Source: Trichothermofontia sichuanensis B231 (GTDB lineage: Bacteria > Cyanobacteriota > Cyanobacteriia > B231). Taken from it: a stretch of 64,000 nucleotides of DNA. The DNA is taken from NCBI RefSeq assembly GCF_026240635.1, contig NZ_CP110848.1:3863741-3927740 (forward strand). The letters run 5' to 3'. Shown here piece after piece: positions 36,191 through 45,813 of the stretch. Position 1 is the stretch's first letter. Every line of letters begins with the position of its first letter. The notes beneath the pieces were generated by a model. The model saw only the letters and a list, made by a program, of their open reading frames with translations. It ran no database searches and had not been told where the DNA came from. A program made the translations under genes and the position numbers.

Positions 36191-36644
36191 GAGCATATAG
36201 AGAGCATATCGAGAATTTTCGTAGAGAATTTTCAAGTTTTGCGTGCTGACAGTTCTCCTGCACAGACGCTTGTCGCCATTAACCCAAACGCCATCAACTC
36301 AAATCTGACATGGACATATTTCCCTTTGGTGCTTCCGGCAAAACCCGCGATCGCCCTTCACCCGGTTAAGTCCTTTTGTACTCTAGAATACATTCTTGCT
36401 GAAGGTCAGGTCGTAATCTGACTTTGATTCTGGCGCGTATTGGGGGTACCACTGCCGCACGACCGTGCCCACCCTACCTCATATAGGTGACAGAATCAAT
36501 GCCGATCGTCTTCTCAGACATTAGGGTTGGGGGGAGGCTCATCGACCGAAAACGGACATCTACAGGATTGCTGTGGGTGTCGCTGCATGAACCCAACGGC
36601 AACTGTTCAGTTGATTATCAGTGGATAAGGATCACGGTGTTAGC

Positions 36645-37973
36645 ATGACAATGCGCTTCGATCGACGGAAATTCTTGGTATACGGCTCAGTGACCCTGGG
36701 CACGGGCCTGCTGCTCAAAGCTTGTGGCGGGGGAACTGAACCCGTGAGTAGCCCCAGCCCCAGTCCGGAAGCAGCTTCTCCACAAGCATCCCCAGTTGCT
36801 GCCGGAGGCGGGAACACCATTAAGGTCGGCATTTTGCACTCCCTCAGTGGCACGATGGCCATCAGTGAGACGACGGTCGTCGAGGCGGAGAAACTCGCAA
36901 TCAAGGAGATCAACGAAGCCGGGGGCGTCCTGGGTAAACAAATCGAAGCGGTGGTCGAGGATGGCGCTTCGGATTGGCCCACCTTCGCGGAAAAGGCTAC
37001 CAAGTTGATTGACCAGGACAAGGTGGTGACGGTCTTTGGCTGCTGGACCTCGGCTAGCCGCAAGGCGGTGTTGCCGGTTTTCGAGTCCAAGAACCACATG
37101 CTCTGGTATCCGGTCCAGTACGAAGGTCAGGAATGCTCGAAGAATATCTTCTACACTGGGGCCGCCCCCAACCAGCAGATCGAACCAGCGGTGCAATGGC
37201 TGCTCGACAACAAGGGCAAGCAATTCTTCCTGGTGGGGTCTGACTACGTGTTCCCGCGCACGGCGAACACGATTATTAAGGAGCAACTCAAGGCCCTCGG
37301 CGGCGAAACGGTGGGTGAGGACTACCTGCCCCTCGGCAACACGGAAGTGACGCCAATTATCACCAAGATCAAGGCGGCCCTGCCCGATGGGGGTGTCATC
37401 TTCAACAGCCTGAACGGGGACAGCAACGTGGCCTTCTTCAAGCAATTGCAAGGGGCGGGTTTGGGACCTGACAAGTACCCGGTGATGTCGGTCAGTATTG
37501 CCGAGGAAGAAGTCCGCCAGATCGGTAAGGAGTTCCTCATCGGTCACTATGCGGCCTGGAACTACTTCCAAACCGTTGATACGCCAGAGAACAAGGTTTG
37601 GGTGGAAGCCTTCCGCAAGGAATACGGGGCCGATCGCGTCACCAATGACCCGATGGAAGCGGCCTATATCATGGTGTACCTGTGGAAGCAGGCCGTTGAG
37701 AAGGCGGGGACTGCCGATGATCTGGAGAAGGTCCGGGCGGCGGCGATCGGTCAGGAGATGAAGGCACCGGAAGGACCGGTGAAGATGCAGCCGAATCACC
37801 ACATCTCGAAGACGGTGCGGATTGGCCAGGTCCGGGATGATGGTCTGTTTGATATCGTTTGGGCGACGGATGGTCCTGTTGATCCCCAGCCCTGGAACCA
37901 GTTTGTTCCCGATACCAAGGGCTTTGCCTGCGACTGGACTGATCCCAACAAGGGTGAAAAGTTCAAGGTGTGA
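36645..37973 (+). CDS. urtA: Urea ABC transporter substrate-binding protein UrtA
   Basis: About 442 residues from the ATG at 36645 ([15 protein letters not shown]); an in-frame GTG 24 bases earlier is less likely. The leader has a twin-arginine motif DRRKFL followed by a hydrophobic stretch and a lipobox-like LLLKAC, so it is probably a Tat-exported lipoprotein. A proline/serine tether follows, then the periplasmic-binding fold: [47 protein letters not shown]-type segment with YEGQEC, and FGCWTSAS. These are characteristic of UrtA of the HAAT family rather than leucine-binding proteins. It captures urea outside the inner membrane for UrtBC. Unusually 712 bp separate it from urtB. I found no convincing NtcA site. 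Confidence 0.95.
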   Translation: MTMRFDRRKFLVYGSVTLGTGLLLKACGGGTEPVSSPSPSPEAASPQASPVAAGGGNTIKVGILHSLSGTMAISETTVVEAEKLAIKEINEAGGVLGKQIEAVVEDGASDWPTFAEKATKLIDQDKVVTVFGCWTSASRKAVLPVFESKNHMLWYPVQYEGQECSKNIFYTGAAPNQQIEPAVQWLLDNKGKQFFLVGSDYVFPRTANTIIKEQLKALGGETVGEDYLPLGNTEVTPIITKIKAALPDGGVIFNSLNGDSNVAFFKQLQGAGLGPDKYPVMSVSIAEEEVRQIGKEFLIGHYAAWNYFQTVDTPENKVWVEAFRKEYGADRVTNDPMEAAYIMVYLWKQAVEKAGTADDLEKVRAAAIGQEMKAPEGPVKMQPNHHISKTVRIGQVRDDGLFDIVWATDGPVDPQPWNQFVPDTKGFACDWTDPNKGEKFKV

Positions 37974-38685
37974 AGTCTAGGAGGGCGATCGCGACTCACG
38001 TAGCCTTGATATACGCCTGAGCTTGATTGATGTAGGTTGGGTCAAACATAGTGCGACCCAACGCCTCCCATGAGTTGTTAGGTCTCGCAAACTCGACACT
38101 AACCTAGGCAAATCGTTTGGGGTTAATGGCGTGAGAGCAAGCACAGGGTAACCCAATCATTCTTGCACGTTGTTGGGTTTCCTAACCTCGACACCAACCT
38201 ACACAAATATTCAGCCTTGCTAGGCAAGTAGCTACCCTTCAAGGTTCTGGTGACAACGTATTATGTCAATGCTTTCCGAGCAGTGAATTGGTTCATACAT
38301 CTCGATATCATTGCCTCACGGCTTTTTCCCCTTGACGAAGGCAGCAGCTTTTGGATATCACACCCACGGTTGGGAACATTGAGGTTGGTTCGTTAATTGA
38401 CTTTGTGACTGAACTTATTAACGTGTATTTAATGTTGCTCCTGTTTAATTGAATTGAGTCATTGCTGGCAATCATTTGTCTTTTGGCCAGTCACTTAAAT
38501 TGAGCTAAATTGAGAATCATATATCGCTTATTTTCTGAGTATTTAGGATTATTTAATCCCACGATCGCTAACTTCAGAAAATGCTCCTGGTACTTTTTCT
38601 ATTTTGACCTTGGTGGCTTTGATTTTGACTTTAAGTTAAGTATTTAGTTAAGTATTTATGCTGGATTCTGGATCGAGGCAGGCAC
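37974..38685. other. Long gap between urtA and urtB with dispersed repeats
   Basis: No gene is visible. From about 38028 to 38213 there are segments of the GTAGGTTGGGTCAA / CGACACCAACCTACA type, also present near 11678-11755, so this is another dispersed inverted repeat. The part from 38220 to 38685 is AT-rich with a TTAAGTATTTAGTTAAG duplication near 38633-38657 and probably contains a separate promoter for urtB. No clear terminator follows urtA. Confidence 0.5.
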
Positions 38686-39918
38686 GTGCAACCGATATTG
38701 CAGGGATTGTTCGACGGGATTTTTAATGGGGTGAGTATTGGGTCGGTCTTATTACTAGCCGCCTTGGGACTCGCGATCGTCTTTGGCCTCATGGGGGTCA
38801 TTAACCTGGCCCACGGGGAATTGATGATGCTGGGGGCCTACACGACCTTTGTGGTCCAAAACGTGGCGAAAGCCTGGTTACCCGCCTATAAACCCTCGGC
38901 AGAAGCGGGGGCGATCGGGAACGCCTTGAAATTCCTCATCAGTCAGGAGATGTATATCTTCTATGCCCTGATCGCGGCCTTTATCGTGACAGCCTTGGTG
39001 GGGTTAGCCCTGGAGCGGGGGGTAATTCGCTTTCTCTATGGCCGTCCCCTAGAAACTTTGTTAGCCACCTGGGGGGTGAGCCTGATCCTGCGCCAGTTTG
39101 TCCGCAGTGCCAACACGCTGCTGACGATCGCGATCGCCCTGTTCTGCCTGCTATTCCTCGGCGGCTGGTGGCTGTTGTCCCGTCGCCTCGACTGGGAGCG
39201 AATTCGCGGTTGGGCGCTGACGATTCTTTTTGTCCTGTCTATGGGCATTGTGATCACGGCAGGACTGCTGATGGCACGGATGCCCAAACTCACCCAACTC
39301 TGGTTTGGGACGCGCAATATCGACGTAACCGCTCCGGCCTGGTTACGGGGCGGGATGCCCGTGGGCACCCTGCAACTGCCCTATGCGCGGCTGTTCATTA
39401 TGGCACTGACGGTTTTGTGCCTGGTGGGGATTTACACGTTTCTCCAACGGTCAACCTGGGGTCTTAAAATTCGGGCCGTCACTCAAAACCGGAATATGAG
39501 CGCCTGTTTGGGGATTCCCACCTCGGTTGTGGATGCGCTGACCTTTGCCCTGGGGTCGGGGCTGGCGGGGATTGCCGGATGTGCCGTGACGCTGTTGGGG
39601 TCGGTGGGACCCAACTTGGGGGCCAACTATATTGTGGATGCCTTTATGGTGGTCGTCGTGGGCGGCGTGGGCAAGATGATTGGCACGGTGGTGGCGTCGC
39701 TGATGATTGGCACAGTGACTTATTTGATCGGGTCGGGCACGATCGCGTTGATTTTGACCAATCTTCAGGTGGCGGCGCTGCAACCACTGGTGGACTTTTT
39801 CACCTTCTTCGCCACGACCAGCATGGCAAAGGTGATGGTGTTCGCCTTGATTATTGCCTTCTTACAATTCCGTCCGGCGGGCTTATTCCCGCAAAAGGGA
39901 CGCACGGTAGATGCTTAG
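38686..39918 (+). CDS. urtB: Urea ABC transporter permease UrtB
   Basis: A 410-residue integral membrane protein of the branched-chain amino acid/urea permease family. It uses a GTG start (VQPILQGLFDGIFNGVSIGS). The conserved IVFGLMGVINLAHGELMMLG near the N-terminus and LSRRLDW, AVTQNRNMSACLGIPTSVVD, GVGKMIGTVVASLMIG later are typical UrtB. It forms the membrane channel with UrtC. Nine to ten hydrophobic segments are visible. It is longer than the roughly 300 residues of LivH because it has extra helices and a longer loop near residues 140-230, as UrtB proteins do. urtC follows after 36 bp. Confidence 0.95.
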   Translation: MQPILQGLFDGIFNGVSIGSVLLLAALGLAIVFGLMGVINLAHGELMMLGAYTTFVVQNVAKAWLPAYKPSAEAGAIGNALKFLISQEMYIFYALIAAFIVTALVGLALERGVIRFLYGRPLETLLATWGVSLILRQFVRSANTLLTIAIALFCLLFLGGWWLLSRRLDWERIRGWALTILFVLSMGIVITAGLLMARMPKLTQLWFGTRNIDVTAPAWLRGGMPVGTLQLPYARLFIMALTVLCLVGIYTFLQRSTWGLKIRAVTQNRNMSACLGIPTSVVDALTFALGSGLAGIAGCAVTLLGSVGPNLGANYIVDAFMVVVVGGVGKMIGTVVASLMIGTVTYLIGSGTIALILTNLQVAALQPLVDFFTFFATTSMAKVMVFALIIAFLQFRPAGLFPQKGRTVDA

Positions 39919-39954
39919 GGTCAGGATGCTGAGGTTAACGCTGAGGAAGCAGAT

Positions 39955-41148
39955 ATGACTGTGGTAAATGCGGCGATCGCGAACCTGGGGGTCAAGCGCA
40001 ATCCCAAGCGTGCCCTGGTGATCGAAGCGGCGATCGTCCTGACGATCGCCCTGGTGTTGGTGTTGATTCTGCCGTTGCTCTTGTCGGGATTTCGACTGAA
40101 GTTGTTGGGGCGCTTTCTGTCACTGGCGATCGTTGCCCTGGGGATTGACTTAATTTGGGGCTATACAGGCCTGTTGAGTTTGGGACATGGCATTTTCTTT
40201 GCCCTGGGTGGCTATGCCTTGGCCATGTACCTGCAATTGCAACTGCCGGCTGGCCGGATTCCGGAATTCTTCAGCCTCTATGGGGTGCAAGACCTCCCCT
40301 GGTTTTGGAAACCGTTCTATTCCTTCCCGTTTACCCTGGTGGCAATCGTTGTAATCCCCATGTTGGTGGCCGGTTTGCTGGGATACCTAGTGTTTCGGAA
40401 TCGCATCCGAGGCGTCTATTTCTCGATCCTGACCCAGGCCGCCCTCGTCGTCTTTTTCAACTTTTTCAACGGTCAGCAAAAACTGATCAACGGCACCAAC
40501 GGCCTTAAGACCGATACCTCCACTCTTTTCGGCTTCCAGGTGGGAACGCCCCAGGTGCAATTTGTGTTCTATGTGCTGACGGTGGTCTTCCTGGTGTTGA
40601 TCTATGCCCTCTGTCGGTGGCTCACCAGTGGCCGCTTTGGGCGGATGTTAATCGCCATTCGGGATGACGAAAGTCGGGTACGTTTCTCTGGTTACAACCC
40701 CACCAGCTTTAAGGTCTTGGTCTTTGCCGTGTCCGGGGCGATCGCGGGCATTTCCGGCGCACTCTACACCGTCCAGTCGGGGATTGTTTCGCCCCAGTAT
40801 ATGGACATTGCCTTTTCGATCGAAATGGTGATCTGGGTAGCTGTGGGGGGACGGGCGACGCTGGCAGGGGCCGTGTTAGGGGCCGTGGCCGTTAACTTTG
40901 CCCGGACCTTACTGAGTGAAAAATTCCCAGAAATTTGGTTGTTCTTCCAGGGTGCCCTCTTCCTGCTGGTGGTGACAGTACTACCGGATGGGGTGATTGG
41001 CTGGGCACGCTATCGCGCACTGGATCAGCTGCGATCGCTCCTGCGGCGTCCCCCGAAGGTCAGCACCTATCCCAGTTTGGCCACAGACCCGACCGTTCAG
41101 CAAGAGCAGGCCAGCCTAGAGGCGTCGCATCCCCCCAAGTCGTCTTGA
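39955..41148 (+). CDS. urtC: Urea ABC transporter permease UrtC
   Basis: A 397-residue permease related to LivM. After a hydrophobic helix (IVLTIALVLVLILPLLLSGF) comes the LGIDLIWGYTGLLSLGHGIF motif of this family, then YGVQDLPWFWKPFYSF, QQKLINGTNGLK and the EAA-like cytoplasmic loop AIRDDESRVRFSGYNPTSFK, which touches the ATPase. It pairs with UrtB to form the urea pore. The short C-terminal tail is polar. It overlaps nothing; urtD begins 26 bp downstream. Confidence 0.95.
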   Translation: MTVVNAAIANLGVKRNPKRALVIEAAIVLTIALVLVLILPLLLSGFRLKLLGRFLSLAIVALGIDLIWGYTGLLSLGHGIFFALGGYALAMYLQLQLPAGRIPEFFSLYGVQDLPWFWKPFYSFPFTLVAIVVIPMLVAGLLGYLVFRNRIRGVYFSILTQAALVVFFNFFNGQQKLINGTNGLKTDTSTLFGFQVGTPQVQFVFYVLTVVFLVLIYALCRWLTSGRFGRMLIAIRDDESRVRFSGYNPTSFKVLVFAVSGAIAGISGALYTVQSGIVSPQYMDIAFSIEMVIWVAVGGRATLAGAVLGAVAVNFARTLLSEKFPEIWLFFQGALFLLVVTVLPDGVIGWARYRALDQLRSLLRRPPKVSTYPSLATDPTVQQEQASLEASHPPKSS

Positions 41149-41174
41149 AATCCATACCCAGAGGCAGCACAGGC

Positions 41175-42332
41175 GTGAAGAGTCATATTCTGGAAATCGA
41201 GAACCTGACGGTGAGCTTTGATGGCTTTAAGGCCCTCAATCAGCTTAACTTTGCCATGGAAACCGGTGAACTGCGGGTGATCATCGGTCCCAACGGGGCG
41301 GGCAAAACGACCTTCCTCGATGTCATTACTGGTAAGGTGCAACCGACGATCGGTCAGGTCCGGTTCAAAGGGCGCAATCTCCGCTCCATCTCGGAACATG
41401 AGATTGCCCGTCTCGGCATTGGCCGCAAGTTTCAGACGCCCAGAGTTTACCTGAACCTCACCCCCCGTGAGAACCTAGAACTGTCTGGGAATCGCAATAA
41501 GAATGTCTTTGCCACCCTGTTCCAGCGGCCTCCAAAGGCGGAACGGCTGACCGTGAGTGGCCTGCTGGAGACGATCGGCCTGACGGCCAAAGCCGATATG
41601 CCCGCTGCCCTGCTCTCCCACGGGGAAAAGCAATGGTTGGAGATTGGGATGTTGGTGGCCCAGTCACCGGACTTGCTGCTGGTGGATGAACCAGTAGCGG
41701 GCCTCACCGATGAGGAAACGGAACGCACCGGGGAGTTACTGCTGTCCCTAGCCGAAAGCCATTCGATTATTGTGATCGAACACGACATGGAATTTGTGCG
41801 CCAGATCGCCCGTAAGGTGACCGTGCTGCATGAGGGGACCGTCCTCTGTGAAGGCACGATCGAGCAGGTGCAGAATGACCCCCGCGTGATCGAGGTTTAC
41901 CTGGGTCAGGAACCGTCGATTACACCTCACCAGATGAAACTGCTGCGGGTGGTGGCGGCGATGGCCTGGGTTGATGGCAACTTGGCCCCAGCGGAGGTCG
42001 AGGTGATCCTGTCTCGCCTCAGCCAGTTGTTTGCCGAAAGTGCAGCGGAGCAGCAAAAACTGCGCGAGGAACTCCGCGCCTATGTGGTTCAGGAAGTCCC
42101 GATCGATGAAACAGTGCAGGAAATTACCAGCCCAGAGGAACGGGAATTGATTCTTAAGCTAGCCTATGACGTGATCCAGGCCAGTACGGCCCCAGGGGAG
42201 ACTGAGTTGATTAGCCCTGTGGAAGCAGCCGCCTACCAGAAGTTAGCTGAGTTTTTGGGATTACCTGCAGATGCTATCGATCGCGTTACGTCTGCCCCAG
42301 CAGATCAGACGGGAGCATCCAGCTCCCCCTAA
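41175..42332 (+). CDS. urtD: Urea ABC transporter ATPase UrtD with C-terminal TerB-like domain
   Basis: 385 residues from the GTG at 41175. Residues 1-248 are a complete ABC ATPase: Walker A GPNGAGKTTFLDVITG, LGIGRKFQTPRVYLNLTPRE (UrtD/LivG type), signature LSHGEKQWLEIGM, Walker B LLLVDEPVAGLTDEE and switch VIEHDMEFVRQ. It powers urea uptake on the cytoplasmic face. Residues about 252-385 form an extra helical domain (HQMKLLRVVAAMAWVDGNLA, VEVILSRLSQLFAE, ITSPEERELILKLAYDVIQA, YQKLAEFLGL) that resembles TerB/tellurite-resistance-type domains, with a D-G-x-L-x-x-x-E start. Typical bacterial UrtD is about 250 residues, so this is a fusion. UrtE, the second ATPase, is not encoded next to it. Confidence 0.92.
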   Translation: MKSHILEIENLTVSFDGFKALNQLNFAMETGELRVIIGPNGAGKTTFLDVITGKVQPTIGQVRFKGRNLRSISEHEIARLGIGRKFQTPRVYLNLTPRENLELSGNRNKNVFATLFQRPPKAERLTVSGLLETIGLTAKADMPAALLSHGEKQWLEIGMLVAQSPDLLLVDEPVAGLTDEETERTGELLLSLAESHSIIVIEHDMEFVRQIARKVTVLHEGTVLCEGTIEQVQNDPRVIEVYLGQEPSITPHQMKLLRVVAAMAWVDGNLAPAEVEVILSRLSQLFAESAAEQQKLREELRAYVVQEVPIDETVQEITSPEERELILKLAYDVIQASTAPGETELISPVEAAAYQKLAEFLGLPADAIDRVTSAPADQTGASSSP

Positions 42333-42514
42333 TTACAGCCTTTACCTAATTTACTCAGTACACTGTTAAGGTTTGGATCTGGATCCTACCGGTGGCCCCC
42401 ATCCCCCCGCCCCTTCTCCCAAGTGGGGAGAAGGGGCGGCGGATTTTCAAGTCCCTCTCCCCGAGCGGGAGAGGGGAGTCAAAAACTGTATCGTTCTTAT
42501 TTGGATTAACCATA
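42333..42514 (+). repeat. Chimera of a family C left end and a family B right end
   Basis: Directly after the urtD stop, ACAGCCTTTACCTAATTTAC begins a family C left end. It runs through CCCCTTCTCCCAAGTGGGGAGAAGGGG and then into the right half of family B (AACTGTATCGTTCTTATTTG, ending TTAACCATA at 42514). No complete copy of either family is present, so a deletion or recombination between repeats probably produced it. It lies exactly where urtE would be expected. Confidence 0.65.
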
Positions 42515-42539
42515 AGTTTTGTCCTTTTGCGCAGATGAT

Positions 42540-44783
42540 TTAGGAAGCCTGAGTAACCGCTTGATAAAGTGCCCTCAGGTGTTGTTCCACTGCCGGTGGT
42601 TTGGCTGTGAAGCGGATGTAGTAGTGACCAGGGGAAGCAGACTTCTCCAGCACTTTGGCATAGATATCGTCTCCCAACTGAGCATTGCTCGAATCGAAGA
42701 AATTAAGCTTGATATTGGAAAGCGCGATCGGTATGGCAGCCGCATCCGGTTGATCTGCTTGAATTTCAGCCCCGGTTTCCGAAAGTTTGACCAACTGTCC
42801 CCGAAATTGGTTTGCACCCACATGTTTACCTTCTAAAATTGTGTAGAACAGGGCTAGGGGTTGGGGAAGGGCAAAAAATTGCTCCTCCACTTTTTCCGGT
42901 AACGCCAGTTCATAGCGACCGGAGATACCGCCAATTTCATAAATGAGAATCGGTTCTTTAACCCCTTTGGGTTGCACCTGCTTTTGATCATCAATGCGAA
43001 CGCGATCGCATACCCTTGCCAGGGTAGACTCCGAAACTAAAATCTGGCCTCCTGTAGTATAGGATTCAATGCGATAGGTCAGGTTAACCTGGCTACCAAC
43101 AACCCCGTATTTGGTCCGTTTGGCTGAGCCGATATTCCCTACAACGACATCCCCAGTATTAATCCCGATTCCCATTGATAACTGCGGTAAGCCCCAAGCT
43201 GCCATCTGTTTGTTAATTTGGGGCATGGCTTGTTGCATCGCGATCGCACAGGCGATTGCACGGGTGGCATCATCCGCACGCTGGGTGGGTGCCCCGAAAA
43301 GGACGAGAATCCCATCCCCCATAAATTCATCGATCGTGCCCCCATAATGGGTAATCACATCAGCCATTGCCTCCAGATAAAAGTTGAGAATCCGCACCAC
43401 TTCTTCGGGGGATAGCCGTTCCGAGAGGGCTGTGAAGCCGCGCAAGTCCGAGGTCAACAGGGTAATTGTGCGTCGCTGTCCCCCCAGTTTTAAGCCTTCG
43501 GGATGCTCTAATAAATTCGCCACAATTTCATCGCTTAAATACCGCCCAAAGGTCTGGCGAATGTCCCCGGCTGTGCGGGCAATATAGGCCGTAATTGCGA
43601 TCGCGGCTCCCCCAAAGGCCATCGCTGCGGGCACGATCGGCACCCACCAGGATGCCAGAAACAGCAGATAACTACTGCCCACCAGGATCATTGCTGCCAG
43701 GATGACGATTCCCCCCTTCCGCCAGGACACCGAGCGCACGCCCCCCGCATAGCGTTGGGTCCAGGTCACCGTCGCCCCGATCGTGGCCCAGAGGGCAATC
43801 CACAGCCACTCGACCGGTTCCGGCCAGGTCTTCAGCAGGGGACGGTCGTCTAACACCGTACTCAGGATCTGGCTAGCTAAACTGGCATGGATTTCCACCC
43901 CCGGCATCCGCTGCGACGGCGTGCGCGTAAAGGGCGTCAGAAATAAATCCTGAAAGCTTTCACTCACGGCCCCAATCAGCACCACGCGATCCCTGGCCCA
44001 GTCAGCCGGTATTCGCTCATCCAGGACATCGGTCAGAGACACCCTGGAAAACTGGGGACTAGGACCGCGATAGTTGAGCAAAATCTGGTAGCCTTGGGCA
44101 TCCATGCGCACGTAGCCCCCATCATGGCTCTCCAAGGGAGGAAAGGGGGTAGCGCCAATCTGCCAATAGTCTCGACCAGCCACTAATTCAGGGCTGATTC
44201 CCGCCGCCGCCAGATAGGCCAGGGCGGCATAGGCTCCCACACTCAATACTGTCTCATCCTCGGCATCCTGCAGGGTGAGGAGGGCACGACGCACGACCCG
44301 ATCGCGATCGAACAGTAGGTCATTGAAGGCCACCCGCCCCTTGGCCTTGAGAACTGGGGGGGCGGCGACAGCTTCCCGGCTGCGATCACCCACCACCTTT
44401 TCAATGCCGATAATGTTAGGGCTGTACTCAAACACTTGAAGCAAGGCTGCATGTCCCGGTTCAACCGGTTGGTCACGGTATACATCCAGGGCAATCAGGC
44501 GTGGGTTCTGGGCAGCCAGTTTCCGCAGCACTTGGGCATAGACTGCATCGGGAATAATCGCCTGCCCCAGGCGGCGAACATCATCCTCATCAATCCCGAC
44601 AATCACAATACGATCGTCCTGTCCTGCCCCCGGACGCCAGCGCAAATACTGGTCATAGGCAGCCCACTCCCCCCCTTGGAGCACGCCAGTGAGCCGTAAA
44701 CCCAATACCAGGACCGTGAGGCTAGGGGTGACGATCCAGACCCCACGCCAGTTCCATAAACTTTGCCGGAGTTGTTGCCACAT
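42540..44783 (-). CDS. CHASE2-domain adenylate/guanylate cyclase with C-terminal PilZ-like domain
   Basis: A 747-residue membrane signalling enzyme. A first helix (VTPSLTVLVLGLRLTGVL) is followed by an extracytoplasmic CHASE2 domain (about 35-310: IVIVGIDEDDVRRLG, LIALDVYRDQPVEP, RVAFNDLLFDRDRVVRRALL). Three helices come next at about 325-410. The class III cyclase domain (about 430-620) has TLLTSDLRGFTALSERLSPE and FMGDGILVLFGAP with both metal-binding aspartates, and VVGSQVNLTYRIES with the transition-state N and R. The last 120 residues (from LALFYTILEGKHVGANQFRG) look like a PilZ-type beta-barrel. ATP or GTP preference is not clear because the usual D/T before VN is Q. It probably makes cAMP in response to an unknown outside signal. 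Its start is 39 bp from the DUF928 gene. Confidence 0.9.
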   Translation of the reverse strand: MWQQLRQSLWNWRGVWIVTPSLTVLVLGLRLTGVLQGGEWAAYDQYLRWRPGAGQDDRIVIVGIDEDDVRRLGQAIIPDAVYAQVLRKLAAQNPRLIALDVYRDQPVEPGHAALLQVFEYSPNIIGIEKVVGDRSREAVAAPPVLKAKGRVAFNDLLFDRDRVVRRALLTLQDAEDETVLSVGAYAALAYLAAAGISPELVAGRDYWQIGATPFPPLESHDGGYVRMDAQGYQILLNYRGPSPQFSRVSLTDVLDERIPADWARDRVVLIGAVSESFQDLFLTPFTRTPSQRMPGVEIHASLASQILSTVLDDRPLLKTWPEPVEWLWIALWATIGATVTWTQRYAGGVRSVSWRKGGIVILAAMILVGSSYLLFLASWWVPIVPAAMAFGGAAIAITAYIARTAGDIRQTFGRYLSDEIVANLLEHPEGLKLGGQRRTITLLTSDLRGFTALSERLSPEEVVRILNFYLEAMADVITHYGGTIDEFMGDGILVLFGAPTQRADDATRAIACAIAMQQAMPQINKQMAAWGLPQLSMGIGINTGDVVVGNIGSAKRTKYGVVGSQVNLTYRIESYTTGGQILVSESTLARVCDRVRIDDQKQVQPKGVKEPILIYEIGGISGRYELALPEKVEEQFFALPQPLALFYTILEGKHVGANQFRGQLVKLSETGAEIQADQPDAAAIPIALSNIKLNFFDSSNAQLGDDIYAKVLEKSASPGHYYIRFTAKPPAVEQHLRALYQAVTQAS

Positions 44784-44822
44784 GGGTGCTGCGATTCTCC
44801 TGCAGAGACGTTGGGCGATCGC

Positions 44823-45530
44823 CTAGTCGAGCAGGGGTTGATCGGCAATGGCACCCAGGCCCACCGAGATCAGCAGTTCACGCCAGGCAGCCCTGTGTTG
44901 GGGGTAGTCCGCTGCCAGGGTCATCAGGGTATCGAGCCACACTTCTGATTGGGCATAGAGTTCAGCTTTCTGCAACCCTTGGGCAACGGCGATCGCCGAC
45001 TTCGCCTCTGGGCCTAATTCCACCCGCAGAATCTGACCTCGGACTATTTCCTCCTCACCCCCACAGAGCATCACGAGCCGCCAGCGATAGGGGGTTGCGG
45101 TGGCCAGGGCGATCGTATCCGGTAGGGGCAAACGCATCACGCCTGACTGACTGGGCAAGGTGACTGCTGTTTCGTATACCTTGTCACCCACGGGACTAGT
45201 GAGGGTAAACTGAGCTGCCGTGGCAATCGTTGGGGGCACATACACAAAGAGGGTAGGATTGCCCAGCATGGTGGTACTGAGTTGATCCGGGGGGTGTAAG
45301 GCGGTAAACGGAGTCTCATTTTTGACCGTACAGGGATGAAGATTGCCCCGAATGCCTCCCCCAGCCGTACTACGGGGGGCGCTGCGTCGAGGCCCTGCAG
45401 GGAACTCTAAGCTGACCTGTTGGGAGGCGATCGGTAAGGGGGGCGAGGGCAAAAGAGAATTGTTGGCCCAGGTGGGGGGCAGGAGAGTGGTGACCAATCC
45501 CGCTAGGGGGAGGATGTGACGCCAAGCCAT
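44823..45530 (-). CDS. DUF928-family exported protein
   Basis: About 235 residues from the ATG at 45528-45530; earlier in-frame starts are not plausible because this one gives a proper signal peptide (MAWRHILPLAGLVTTLLPPTWA-N). The mature protein has PRSTAGGGIRG then LFVYVPPTIATAAQFTL, VTLPSQSGVMRLPLP, YRWRLVMLCGG and a helical C-terminus with AAWRELLISVGLGAIADQPL, the signature pattern of DUF928. The family is cyanobacterial, periplasmic and of unknown function. It is usually found with CHASE2 or CHAT-domain genes, and here it directly precedes the CHASE2 cyclase on the same strand. It may be an outside ligand or partner for the CHASE2 sensor; this is inference. Confidence 0.88.
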   Translation of the reverse strand: MAWRHILPLAGLVTTLLPPTWANNSLLPSPPLPIASQQVSLEFPAGPRRSAPRSTAGGGIRGNLHPCTVKNETPFTALHPPDQLSTTMLGNPTLFVYVPPTIATAAQFTLTSPVGDKVYETAVTLPSQSGVMRLPLPDTIALATATPYRWRLVMLCGGEEEIVRGQILRVELGPEAKSAIAVAQGLQKAELYAQSEVWLDTLMTLAADYPQHRAAWRELLISVGLGAIADQPLLD

Positions 45531-45813
45531 AAGAGAAAAATTATTAAGTGTCAGTGAGCAAAAAGGCAGCGGTGGTCCATGCCCCTGCGATGAGGCGGTG
45601 CCAACAGGCACTGCCCTAGATAAACACAAGACAACCGTTAGCAAGACAACCGTTAGACCACTGATTAGACCACTGATAGCACCCTTAAAACTGGGGCCAG
45701 TTAAGCGAGTAGCTACCTCAGCCACAAGCTTGCTGACGCAACTGACCCGCTTTCATGGTCACCTGTTTTCATCTGTTGAATACATTGACTTGGCAATAGT
45801 TCCCGCAAGACCC

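Noticed and set aside
36170-36421. An 83-codon open frame in the gap before urtA
   Set aside because: It begins inside the right end of a family C repeat and shows no coding pattern or ribosome site.
36430-36500. Possible NtcA site in front of urtA (GTA...TAC near 36440)
   Set aside because: The spacing between GTA and TAC is 7, not 8, and no -10 element lies at the usual distance.
36687-37802. A 371-codon open frame antisense to urtA
   Set aside because: It mirrors the codon structure of urtA in a GC-rich gene. Its translation is rich in H, R and L with no domain pattern, as expected from an antisense shadow.
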